Assembly: GCF_000143415.4 (NCBI RefSeq)
Contig: NW_003314278.1
Coordinates: 1,813,543-1,877,542, forward strand
DNA: 64,000 nt
Direction of reading: 5' to 3'
Source of the DNA: Selaginella moellendorffii
Taxonomy: Eukaryota > Streptophyta > Lycopodiopsida > Selaginellales > Selaginellaceae
The position numbers and the translations under genes were made by a program. This document shows, piece by piece, positions 45,927 through 57,144 of the stretch (the first letter of the stretch is position 1; each line of letters opens with the position of its first letter). The notes below the pieces were generated by a model. It had not been told where the DNA came from. It made no database searches and saw only the letters and a program-made list of their open reading frames with translations.

Positions 45927-46602
45927 ACACCCAGCAGCCAACATCACGGCCACAACCACGTCCTTGCCCTTGTCCTTGGACTCGAGCAGCAGTAGCATCA
46001 ACCTCCATTGGAACAGGACCATCACTTATAGGAAGTGGAGCTGAAGGACGTGCAGCAAGAAGTGGAAGAGGTGACGTCTCATAACATTGTGCCAAGCAAA
46101 GAGCATCGTCAAAGGTGGCGGGAGCAAGTGCAAGCACAAGTCTGACAAGATCTTGACGAAATGCTAGCCACAACATTCCTAGCTTGATCCGCTCCAACAT
46201 ATTTGGCTCCACACGAAGCAAAAGACTTTGGAAACGAACGCCAAATTGCATCACCGACTCATATGGCCCTTAGCGAAGATGATGCAATTGTTGGAAGGCA
46301 TTATCACAGTCATTGGCATATCCGAAGGCACGTTTGAAGACGTCCGGGAGAACACTCAAATCCCCACGAATGGTTGCGCTCAAACCATTGTACCATTGCA
46401 ACGCTGTCCCTTGGAGACACGTGGGAAACTCACGCAAACGTCGAGCATCATCCCAAGAATGATATGTGGCAATCACTGTGAAGTAATCAAACCAATGGTA
46501 TACATCATCCCCAGGATTCCCGCGAAAGAACTCCGGTTGAACACGAGGATTGGCACCAAGTGCAAGAGAAGTTGTACCACATGCCGTGAATGCCGCCATC
46601 AA
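45927..46602 (-). pseudogene. gag of D2 (broken)
   Basis: The Gag region starts near 46602 (PRVQPEFFRGNPGDDVYHWF, FPTCLQGTALQWYNGL, FKRAFGY) and continues in another frame from 46254 (RVEPNMLERIKLGMLW, ALCLAQCYETSPLP). The CCHC knuckle begins CWVCD at the TRIM boundary and resumes on its other side (EVGHTYRRCQ). A one-base frame change near 46265 separates the halves. Confidence 0.85.
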
Positions 46603-46924
46603 CTAAGTTTGGTTGTTCAATTGCAAGCGCATAGCATCAAGCAATTGTACCAACTGCTACTCCAGAGTCAAAGGAGGAGATTGTTGATCTGCAAGACGAA
46701 TGAAAAAGAAAGAGCAAAAGAAGAGAAATGACAAAAAGCTAGAAGGAAATGGTAGATCTAGACAATGCAAAAAGCTAGATCTAAACCAAAATCCTGAAAG
46801 GAAAGAACAAAAGAAAGGAAATGGAAAAAACTAGATCTAGACAATGCAAAAGCTAAATCTAAACCAAAATCCCAAATCTAGGCACTCCTTAAGGATAATC
46901 AAAGATGCCCCTCATCTCCACCAA

Positions 46925-47100
46925 TGTGGGTGCTTGGAATATGGAAAGGGAATATAAAAATGTGCATGTCAATTAGCCCAAAAAACCCTAGTTTCTATAC
47001 AAGAGTGAGTGGTCTGGATTGAAACCAATCCGACAGCTACTAAAATCCCACTACGCTAATATTAGTATACGGCATCGTAGCTGTACACTTGGCCCTCACA
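46925..47100 (-). repeat. 5' LTR of D2
   Basis: On the minus strand it starts TGTGAGGGCC and ends CACCCACA, and is followed by TTGGTGGAGATGAGG, the same post-LTR sequence as in D1. It is closely alignable with both D1 LTRs. Confidence 0.88.
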
Positions 47101-47300
47101 GTGGCAATATAAATAATCAAAGAAAACAACTTGAGAAACTATTTATAGGGGTTCAAATATAAAAGGAAAAGTCCCATAAACAGAGTGTACCTGCTTTTCA
47201 AATCGGTTAATGGTTTTGGGATATTTGGTGTTACCATTTTTAAGTTTGAATAGTACTAAGTTGAATAACCTCTTGGGAAGTTTAAATTCAGAAGCTTACA
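47101..47300. other. AT-rich spacer
   Basis: Nothing recognised. Confidence 0.4.
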
Positions 47301-47305
47301 AGCAA

Positions 47306-47770
47306 GAGATTAGTATTGTTGGTTCCTTTTATAAACTAGTTGAGAAATTGGTTATTGCATGTGCACTCAACCAAATGAGCATAAAAACAAAATTCCTAAA
47401 TGCTATTAGTTAAGCATATTTGACCTGGTTAAAGAAACTTATTTGTTAACTATAGTATTGTTCTCACATCTTGATTCACAATCTAGTTTTAATCTATATT
47501 TAATAAGTTTTTAAGCTTGTCTCAGGAACTAACTTCTAGGACTAAGGCACTGTGGGGGGTTTTAAATGTAATAGAGATAGTGATTAGAAACATAGTAGAG
47601 CATTTAACACATTAATTTGTCTTCCACTAGGTTGTGTCATTCCTTATTCTAAGTCTAATTTGGGTTTAACCTTAAACTCTATGGTACTGACCTCCTCACG
47701 TTAAGCCATTGGTATGTTAAAATTGTGTTAGATATCATTTGACATTGTTTTGCATACAAGAGCTAGATAT
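47306..47770 (+). repeat. Very old LTR-B fragment (B5)
   Basis: The order of phrases follows LTR-B in plus orientation but with many changes: GAGATTAGTATTGTTGGTTCC, ATGAGCATAAAAACAAAATTCC, AAGCTTGTCTCAGGAACTAAC, then a shortened G-run and TACTGACCTCCT-like relics. It is far more diverged than B1-B4. Confidence 0.6.
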
Positions 47771-48590
47771 GGGGAGTTGATGTTTATAAGGGATATTGAG
47801 TGTATATTAGACCCTCATATTGTATTGCAATAAACTTAGAATTTAGCTTCAAATTCAAGTGTGCTATATAGATGCAAATCTAGGAGATTAAATGCTAGGG
47901 TAGAGAATTGTTGAGGCACAACCATGGATTGCAAACAACAAAAAATGTTGCCTACTATAAGTCTATAGCCCTCTTGCATCACTTATCAATTTTTTTTTTC
48001 TCTTGGAAAACTCCTCATATAAGGGATTGTGTAGGCACAAGAACAAGAGCTCTTGGGGTTCCTATAGGACATAGCTACCAAGTCTACTAGTGATTGTGCA
48101 GTAGATGTTGCTCAGGTTGCAAAACCATTGGGCCAAGAATATCATTTCCTAGCTTGGATACTATGATTAAAATTCATTTTAACTTAAACTTGACTCAATT
48201 AGTAAATATAATTAAGATAGCAGTTAACCTATTATACATTTTTCTTCTTTATGTGTATGCTTGGTTGATAGATACCTCACTAATTGATAAGGAAATTCTT
48301 TGTTTGTACTGATGTATTGATTGGGAAATCACAACAATTTTATATGGATTGCCTCTCTCTAGGCATGAGACTTACATTTTAACATGAGGTTGATGCTCAA
48401 GGTCTGGGTTAGCTTAGTCTTTATAACCTTTATAAATCTTTTGAATAACTACAAACATAGTTTGTCACCAATGTTCAAAGTTAAGGGAGTTGGAAGACAG
48501 TCTCTTGCTCTCAGACGATATTGCTTTACCACCGTCTGGTCAATCTCCACGTGAACACCCATTTAGATCCAGATCATGCCATAATATCAA
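47771..48590. other. AT-rich region, no gene recognised
   Basis: Possible retroelement remnants, but no motif is good enough to name. It lies between the old LTR-B fragment and the PPR copy. Confidence 0.4.
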
Positions 48591-48596
48591 ACTAGG

Positions 48597-50836
48597 ACTG
48601 AAAAAGCATTGGCCGTGAGAATATATGCCATGTTGAGCTTTGGGTCCAGCTCTGTGACATGCTTAGCAGCAAAGGCTCCCAACTCAAGGTTGCCATAGAT
48701 TTTACACCCATTAAGCAAACAACACCACTCCAAAACTTCTGGAACAAATGGCATGCATGATGTCAACTCGCCAGCCTCACGCAAATGCCCTGCACGGCTC
48801 AAGAGATCAATCATGCAACTGTAGTGCTGTTTCAATGCTTGCAGCCCATAGTCAACGCTCATAGACACAAACAAGCATCTCCAAGATAAACCTTGCCTAC
48901 TTGGCTGCATGCCGCAAGGGCAGACATGAAGCAAATCTCATCCGGAAGAAAGCAATCGTCTCTCAAATTGTAAAATGCATCCAATGCTTCACTAAAGTTA
49001 CCACTACAAACACAGCTGGCTAGCAACGAGCTCCAAGCGACCAAGCACCTCTCGGGCATCTCAAGCAAGAGCTTTCTACAATGCAAGAGGTGGCCGGTTT
49101 GAGCATAGAGAGACAACATTGCAGTCCAGGAGGCTGTGTCCTTCCGTGGCATGTCGTTGAACACTTCCCTCGCATCCAGTAGATGTCCATTTTGGGCATA
49201 AGTTGCAAACATCACATTCCAGCACACAACATCTCTGTTTTACGGAGAGATTCTTTCAAACAAGCCCTTAGCATCTTCCACTTGCCCATTTTGGCCAAAG
49301 TTGAGAACCATGGCTGTTGAAGAGACTGAATCCTGAAATGGCATTGTGTCGAAAAGCTGCTTAGCCTCTTCAAACTTGCCGCTTTTGGAAAAAGTCGAGA
49401 TCATTACAGTGCTAGACACAACATCCCACTCTGGCATTTCGTACTGGAAGATTTCCTTGGCTCTACTTATCATCCCTTTCTGGGCCTCTATTGAGAGTAT
49501 TGTATTCCAGGAAATCCGATCCTTTTCAGGCATCATGTCGAAAACCCTTCTTGTTTCCTCCAAGTGCCCGTTCAGTGCATTTGCTGACAAAAGAGCATTC
49601 CACGACATTGTACTATGCTGTGGCATCTTTACAAAAAGTTCTCTAAATTCCGACAGGTACTTATTTTGTGCAAGAGCTGACAGCATTACATTTGCCGCCT
49701 CTATTGTCTTTTGTGGCATCATTTCAAAGATATTCTTTGCGTCATCCAGATGCCCGCTTTGGGCATAAGCACACAGTATAATTGTCCATGAAACCAGATC
49801 GTGTTTCGGCTCACTATCAAAAATCACTCTTGCTTCTTCTAACTTATTGTCATGCACATACGCTGAAAGCATTGCATTCCAAGAAGCCATTTGTTCGTTC
49901 GGGCATAGCTTCAAAGATTATCGCCGCGTTTTGCAGATCTCCAAGATGGGCACATGCAGAGAGCATTGCATTCCAAGCTACAAGATCGTTGCTCTGAACG
50001 TTTCTTTAACAGCTTGTAAGTCTTTGACCTGTAAAAATGCGTCCAGCAAGCACGTCCGTGACACCAAGTTTCTAAACGGCATCTGATCAAAAGTTTGCTT
50101 GGCTTCGGAAAAGTTTCCTCTCTTCACATACGCAGTGAGCACTGCTGTCCACGATACGAGATCCCATTCCGGCATGAGATCAACAAAAATTCTCGCCATT
50201 TCAACAGTCCCGTTCTGCACATACGCGTTGAACATGGCCGTCCAAGAGATTAGATCTCGTAGTGGCATCGCGTGAAACATTCTCTTGGCAAGAACAAGGT
50301 ACCCTCTTTGGGCATATGCACAAGCATAGTGGTCCAAGCAACTAATGTTTGCTTTGGCATTCTATCGAACAAAATGTTCGCCTTTTCAAGAAATCCATGA
50401 TGAACGTACACGTCAATCATAAAGTTTCAAGCCACTGTAGTGGCATCTGGCATCCTTGCAAAGGTATTTTCGGCTTCCTCTAGATGCCCAGAACGGGCAT
50501 ATGAGCTTAACATTGCAACCCAAGAAACAGTAGTTCTCTGAGGCATCGAATCAAAGAATCCCTTTGCATTCTCAAGGCTGCCATACTTCGAGTAAGCATT
50601 CATCATGAAATCCCAAGAGTAGACATCCCTATGGTATCAAAAACTTGTTTGGCGTGCAATGAGCTTCCACACCTCGTGTACATTGCGATGAGCTTGTTGC
50701 ACAGGAAAACATCATCAGTTTTGGCACTGTTACTGGCATGCAGATCCTCAGCCAAAGCCAAGCTCTTGCAAGATTGGATGAGTTCTAAGCACTGGACTTT
50801 GTCCATAGTCTTCCAAGGATTTTCATTGTATGGCAA
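48597..50836 (-). pseudogene. PPR (PLS/E-type) pseudogene, copy 3 (inverted)
   Basis: On the minus strand the start MPYNENPWKTMDKVQCLELIQSC matches copy 2. A long run of PPR units follows; the best-preserved frame is 49914-49240 (SWNAMLSAYVHDNKLEEARVIF, SWNTILSIEAQKGMISRAKEIF). It ends with an E-type tail (CMIDLLSRAGHLREA, EWCCLLNGCKIYGNLELG) near 48620-48820, which copy 2 has lost. Shared lesions with copy 2 are the frameshift after VFDTI, the TGA in VA*NF, and the one-base loss before CAYAQ. Its own lesions include stops near 49990 and 49240 and a frameshift near 48860. Intact PLS-E proteins direct organellar RNA editing. Confidence 0.88.
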
Positions 50837-50869
50837 TTCCTTGCATTTGCGATTGTCTCTGGAATGTTT

Positions 50870-50953
50870 TCATTTTAACGATGCTGTGATGCTTACAAGT
50901 GCCTTTACAAGCTCATCTAGAGTGGAAAAGAAGGGGCTGTGATCAGATGCAAG
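50870..50953 (-). pseudogene. 3' fragment of a third methylesterase-type hydrolase
   Basis: The last 84 nt of exon 4 of the hydrolase family (SDHSPFFSTLDELVKAL to the TGA at 50870-50872) lie directly upstream of PPR copy 3, in the same relative position as in the 18.4-21 kb unit. The match to hydrolase 2 stops at about 50953 where LTR-B element sequence begins. The rest of the gene is missing. Confidence 0.85.
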
Positions 50954-52841
50954 AGTTAACCGGAGTCAACTCCAACCCCTTCACTAGTTTGTACTGGCTT
51001 ATGAAAACAGAATGGTTTTCGGCAAAGTGGCTAACAGATCAACCATTGGAGAAGTCTAAGAAAATTTGTGGAAAATTTCCATCTTAGAGAAAGAATGACT
51101 CTCAATTCAGGATTGCAAACTTTTAAGACTCAACCAACTTCCTCCTACTAACAACTTCACATAGGCTCACCTCAACACAGATTTTTATGATCCATCAATA
51201 TGCTTAAGCATCGAACATCTTTGCCCATTTTTTCTGATATCCAACTCTAACATCTGGAAAGTGCAAAATGAACATCCAAGGCTTGATCATGAAGACCACA
51301 TCTTCGGATATCCACATTGCACTAACACTCTTTTTCAATCACCTTCAAGATCCAATGTGAAGCCAAAACACTAACAAAAAAAATGACATGGAAAATCAAA
51401 CTTTAAGGAAAATTCCTCATCACTCGAACAACAATGCCACTTTCACTAACACAACTGCTAGCAATATCAATGCCTTAACTACACATTTTCTCCATCCAAC
51501 AATCTACTCCAAATGTTAACAGATCAACCGATGAGCTATAGTAAATGAATGCTACAACCCTTTTCCAACACCTAACAGGCAAACTCAAGGAAACAAGGTA
51601 CCAACTTAAGCATAATGGACCATCATTGAGAATCCAATCAAAGCTACTACAATGTTACTTCGTGCAAGTAGACTAGCTTCTCCATCAACCACTTTGGGGT
51701 TGATCATCATTTACCCAAGCAACTTCGTAAACACATTGCTCATTATCACATGGATATGATATAAATCATAATGACTTGATCATCAATCAAGCAACACTAT
51801 GAGCAATGCCCATATCACTACTGCAAAGGTTTATGTGAATATCAAGTGTCAACTCAATTCGACAAAATGCACATAAATGCCACACCCCACCGATAGAGAT
51901 TTACAACACCCGACACCACTAACTTTTGTTCACAACACAAACAAGCTCATGCCACTCTCTTTCTGACCAAACTTAAAACTAATCCAACACCAAGCTACTC
52001 AAAGAACAATAGCAAGGTTCCCCGGAAAAGAATTGAGCATTGCAACCCAAGTCTTCCAATAGCAAGCCTAGACAAAATGGTATAGCGCTTCATTGCTATT
52101 CATCCCACAACTCACTATTTGTAAGACTATCATTTCCAACATGCATCAAGGTAGGGACTCTTGATTGCATGATGTGAACACGAGTAATAAGTTAGCACCT
52201 TGTTGCGAATCATCTCTCCAAGAAGAGAAAATGATTTACGTGTTTGATCCTTCGTCCCCGATGACTCTCTTTTCGATCTCATCTTTGACCAAACCTCAAG
52301 CTTGCTTTCGCACTGCCTTCAGTTCAATCGAAGAAAAGTTTATGAGAGAGCACGGCCATGACTACTTGAACCAATAGACTAATCCTTATAGTCTTGATTG
52401 ATCCACTTATAATCATGCCTAGGAAGGATCCACTAGTGCCGTGCTAAATAGATACGGACCATCCTATTTGCCACTCACAGCAAACCCAAGGAAGGTTAAC
52501 TTTCACCCATGGTACATGGAACAACTCATGGAACCATCGATAGGCTAACATTAATCCTGCCAACTCAAAGAACCTTGAGTTGCTAATGTGCCTCACTCAC
52601 AAGCCTAAGCGCAAACTCATGTGAACAGAACAACTCACATCCATCTTATGAGCCCAAGAGCAAGCTCATACAATGCAGTACACAAAGGTAACTGAAATCC
52701 ATACCCAAGGAACGATTGCAAAGCCTTTGCACCCAAATGTGTACCCACTCGGATCATCGTTTTCATCTCTATGTATGCAACGAGATTAGTTGCCCAATCT
52801 CATTAGATAGTACTCGCCAAGACTCATCCTTTGATACTAAA
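50954..52841 (-). mobile_element. Internal region of LTR-B element B2, truncated
   Basis: Matches the plus-strand B1 internal region (27848-29740) in reverse, starting at the primer-site-like sequence next to the LTR at 52842. No coding motif is seen. The left end falls inside the third hydrolase copy, so the break is not the natural element end. A 70-codon frame antisense to the element (52165-52377) is also present in B1. Confidence 0.8.
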
Positions 52842-53995
52842 TGTAGCGCATGTGGTTTTTACCCTTTATCCTATGGTGATTTACCATAGGATAACACCAT
52901 GAAACAGAACCTAAACCCATGTGCCACGTGTCAAATGCCATGTGACAGATGCCACGTGTCCATAGGACAGTGGTGTGGAACCCGAGGTTTAGAGCCTTGG
53001 GCCACTGAACGAAGGAATAGTGCCAAACTCCCAAGCCTGAAGCCAAGGAGTGATGGAACCGGACCACGGAGCAACTCCTGAGCATATAGCCCAAGGAGCG
53101 AAGGGACAAGAGCCTAGAGTGACTTGGAACAGTCCTAGAGTAACTAGCATCCTAATGCCAGGACCAACATGCAAAACAGAGCCAAACGGAGTCTGGTGCT
53201 ATTTTGGCATACCGGTGGCCTAACGCGAGGACATGGGTACTCCACCAGCTAGTGTGGAATGGAACTTGGGCTTAGACCCAAGCCGGACACAGAACAAGGA
53301 CAGGCACGCAAGTGGGAGCTAGACTATGCCTCAAGTTGGCCGGCCATGCCCAACATACCCACTATCCCTACTATACATTTGGAACCCCCTATAGCCCCGC
53401 CCCCCCCCCCCCCCCCTTGAGGAACACACACTTTGGGCTTTCACCCCAAGCCTCCCTTAGTATCAGGAGTTAGTCTCTGGGACAAGCTCGAAACTTACTA
53501 AATATGGAATGGTGCTAGATTGTGAATTTGGACACGGGATGAACATCATTGTGTTTAAGCCGATCTCTACATTCCATAGATATACCAAATGAGCAAATCT
53601 AAACACTTTCTATAAATAGCATTTATGACCGAATTGAGACTAACACTAAGGGTATGATAGCGAGGGTGTTTGGCAAACACGGTAAGCTATCATCCAGCAA
53701 TATTGAGGGACTACTCTCAATACGCGAGAGTTTTTGCCAAGCCAATGCAAGATAGAGCAAAAGAGAACTAAGAGCCAGGCCAAGTATGTTCAGCTAGAAA
53801 CACATAGAAGTTCCTACCTTATGTCCATCTGGCTAAGTACAAATGCTAAGCCTAGTAAACTAACACTTGAACAAGAGGGGGGCTAATAAAGGGTATCAAC
53901 AATACTGACCTCCTGCCATCATGGCAGTAAAGTAAGAGTGTCCGTAAGGACTAGCCGATAGGTAACTTTCGATACCCAAAGTCACATTTGCGACA
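52842..53995 (-). repeat. LTR-B copy B2 (5' LTR, minus orientation)
   Basis: 1154 bp, with plus-strand ends TGTAGCGCATG and ATTTGCGACA. The hairpin is at 52867-52893, and a long C-run (G-run on the sense strand) at about 53398-53417. Primer-site-like CTTTGATACTAAA precedes it on the plus strand. Confidence 0.9.
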
Positions 53996-55862
53996 TAGGG
54001 AGTGCATTTTCTTGTATTCTCCTTCTTTTTGTCTAGAATTTGATATTTGAGTCAATTATTTCTTGAGATTTTAGGCATCTTAACTCGTGATTTTGGTCTC
54101 ATTCTCTTGGTTTGAGTCTAAACTTTCCAACGAGTCTATCCACACCCAATTTTATACACAAAGTTGAGAGATTTTATATGTAATGTTTTGCTCTTGAGGC
54201 ATTTTGAGTATTGGAGTTTGATTTTGTTTCTTTTCTTGATTTTTTTAGTGACAACATATATCCACATCATACCAAGTGACACAATATCTTTTGTGTCTTT
54301 TCCCTTTTTCTTTACTAAATTTTTCTTTTCTTTATGAGAAATTGGCATTTGTGAGAGTGACAATGATTTTGGCTGGGGAAATCCATGTGAGAATACTTCT
54401 TTATTTGGAGCTATCCCATTTGGATACTTTGTTCTCACACAAATTAGAGTTCTTAGTGCATTGCATTTTCCACAACTTGGCATCTATTGCACAATAGACA
54501 CTTTATGCTAATTTACACTCATTTTAGTCAAAGATAGCAACCAACAAACTTCCATACAATGCCTAGGATACAAAGATATTTTTAATGCCTTCTATGCAAG
54601 TTTGTTTATCAGACTACTCTCTCCGGCTAGGAGGATTTATCATTCACCACATATACTAAGTCGGGGAGTCTCCCCCCCATGGCTTTTCCTACATAAATCC
54701 ACATTCTACAGTGAGGTACCAACTTGTTATACTTCTCTAGCAATGGTGACAAGGGGGATGGTCCAAAGTTGAGTTGAGCTCATGAGTTGAGCTCAATTCA
54801 GCTCAAGTCAATACTAGTCAACATAGTCAACCATAAGTCTTATAAGAAAATGTCAAGTCAGAAAAATATTATTCTTTGGTGAATTTGAAATTTATGAATT
54901 TAAGTATCAATGGTTCAGAGAAATTTCTATTTTTTGAATCTTTCTAATGCAATTTATACAATAAAATACTGTTTCTAGAATTAGAAGTTTGTTTGAACCC
55001 ATGGAAATTTTTGGGCTTTATTGGTCCCAAATAAAAATGCGAATATTGAATTTCGAATGAACATGAAATTTCTATTATACATTTCAATATTTTACCATTT
55101 CAACAATTGACCCGAAATATATAAGTAATTCAAAACACTGATTCACTCGTTCATATTTTATAGTTTACAGAGATGCGAAGTAAAGAAGACAAAAAATCTG
55201 TGAGTAATTCTAGCATACAGAAATGTGAGAATGTTAATTTTGTTTCACTACCACAATCTCTATATTACACGTCTGGTCCTTATTACCCATCCGAGAATGT
55301 GGAGACCACTGTTACTATTGATAAAAATGCTCTTATTACTTTCGAAACAACAGTCTAGGGTAAGAGTAAAAAAGAAATGGACAACACAGTAGAAAGCACT
55401 AATAAATCCACTCGATAAACCTTTCAATGGCTTTTGTAATCCACTAAAATATTATAAAAAATGTAAATTTTTTATATATATATCTTATTCCTTTTGATAT
55501 GTTTTGTCTTTGCAAAAAATATAAGTATATATGATGTGGACAAATCAAAGTGTTAAATCTATATATGATTTTGGGACTAAAAGGTAATCTTGCAAAAAGG
55601 CATACTCGCATGCCTGTATGCATTCGCCATTATTTTATATGGCAGGCCAGCTATATAAAATAAGGCTACGTATTAATTATGTGTTAGTTTTTAACTCCTA
55701 AAACCCACTTGTCTCTTATAGTAGGTTGTAATTACTAAGACTAACAATTATGATTCAATATATTGTCATGTCATAATAAAACATCATTCTCGAGATTGAA
55801 ATATAGTATATTAATTAGAGAATTCTTATTGGTGGGAAGTTTAATTCTTCTTGTGTGTTGCA
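53996..55862. other. AT-rich region without a recognised gene
   Basis: Frames are short and there is no known domain. It includes the likely promoter of the 55863 gene just before its end. A frame at 55173-55358 (61 codons) has no support. Confidence 0.4.
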
Positions 55863-56417
55863 ATGGTTAGGAAGAAGTTTACTTTTGGTCCCGAAGGCTT
55901 TTCATATGAGTCTCCACCTCCATCTCCAATCTCAATCAATAATCCACCTTCATCTCTATGCAATAATTTTCCTTGTCATTTTGAGGGTTATTGTGAGGCT
56001 CATCCATTTGCGACCTCAAGTGCAACTGAACAAGAATTCCTTCCTTATGATGTTGTTAAAAGAGTTGAATTGCCTCAAATGCTCCAAGAGCGATGTCAAT
56101 ATTTTCTTCAAGATTTTACTCTAGATATGGCAGGAGAGCTTAATGTAGATACATATTATCTTCAGTGTCCTATATACAACTTTTATTTAAACAAGACAGA
56201 TGGTTGCATAGGTTTGGTAAATTTTATTGAGCATTGTCGCAAATGCCTAAGAGCAGGTTTGGAAGGTGTGCACGCGTGGATGTATAAAAAAATTAAGAAA
56301 GAAGTAAAAACACACAGCTATTATGATTTCATAGTGGAGAATAATATTCCATTGGTGAACACTACATCAGTAAGTGCTGAAAATGGGATATTTAGGCCAC
56401 CCTTTAATGTAATGTGA
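55863..56417 (+). CDS. Unrecognised 184-aa protein
   Basis: The first ATG (55863) is preferred because the decayed paralogue at 56674 aligns from the same Met. The N-terminus is Ser/Pro-rich (SYESPPPSPISINNPPSS). The middle has four cysteines, two of them in EHCRKC. The C-terminus is basic then hydrophobic (GVHAWMYKKIKKEVKTH, FIVENNIPLVNT, GIFRPPF). No signal peptide or membrane segment is seen. I do not recognise the family. The existence of a tandem copy with a conserved C-terminal half is the main support that it is or was a gene. Low GC resembles the surrounding DNA. Confidence 0.5.
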   Translation: MVRKKFTFGPEGFSYESPPPSPISINNPPSSLCNNFPCHFEGYCEAHPFATSSATEQEFLPYDVVKRVELPQMLQERCQYFLQDFTLDMAGELNVDTYYLQCPIYNFYLNKTDGCIGLVNFIEHCRKCLRAGLEGVHAWMYKKIKKEVKTHSYYDFIVENNIPLVNTTSVSAENGIFRPPFNVM

Positions 56418-56673
56418 AAGCCATGCATAGTTTTTTCAAAAGTTTAATTCTTTATGAGTAAAGTGGAGAATCTTATATATTTGAGAATGATAGTATTCTA
56501 GCATATATAAAGATGTTATTATATATACAAGTGGTTCTGACACTGTTATAATTCTAAAGTCCCATTTTTTAGACTAACAACTAAACTTTCAAGAACCCCT
56601 AGATCTTTTCTTAGTATAAATACCAATAAGGGATGCCTTCAACATTGAAATTTCAGTTTTTTTAAAGTGTAGA

Positions 56674-57144
56674 ATGGCTAGGGAAAATGTTATTGCTATT
56701 CACACTTGGCCCCCATGCATTTCATATGAGTCTCTACCTTCATCTCCAACTTCTACCAACATTCCACCCTTCCTTCCACACAACAATTGTTATGAGGCTT
56801 TTCCTTTTGTAGCCCCAAGTGTGACTGAATAAGAGATCCCTCTTCTAGATAATGTTCTAAATGTTGCTATTAAAGATGGATTGTCTCATATGCTTCAAAA
56901 GCGATGCCAGATGTTTTTTCAAGATCTTGTTCCAGATATGGTTGAAACTTTTGAAAGAATGAACACAAGAACACTGTCACAATTGCCCAAGAACTGATAT
57001 GGAAGGTGTGCATAAATGGATGTATAAGAAAATCAAAAAAGAGTTAAGAATACACAACCATTATCGTTTCATGGTGAGGAACAATATTCTGTTAGTAAAT
57101 ACATCCACAAGTGTTGAATATGGTATTTTTAGGCCATCCTACTG
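56674..57144 (+). pseudogene. Decayed tandem paralogue of the 184-aa gene
   Basis: Begins MARENVIAIHTWPPCISYESLPSSP and ends with the same GVHxWMYKKIKKE ... NNIxLVN ... GIFRP order. It has a TAA near 56830, has lost about 33 codons of the middle (GELNV to NFIE of the intact copy), and changes frame before the C-terminal half. Confidence 0.65.

Larger units (their letters stand above)
40463..47100 (-). mobile_element. Ty3/gypsy-type LTR retrotransposon D2 (same family as D1), nested and truncated
   Basis: On the minus strand it starts with a 176-bp LTR (47100-46925), then has gag, protease, RT, RNase H and integrase as in D1. It is better kept than D1. A TRIM sits in gag (45247-45921), a solo LTR-A sits between RNase H and RT (41656-43514), and an LTR-A element cuts off the integrase end at 40463. 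The integrase catalytic middle (the DNGP segment of D1) is deleted, so RVVFQ joins directly to YHPQSDG-like sequence. The 3' LTR is lost. Confidence 0.9.
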
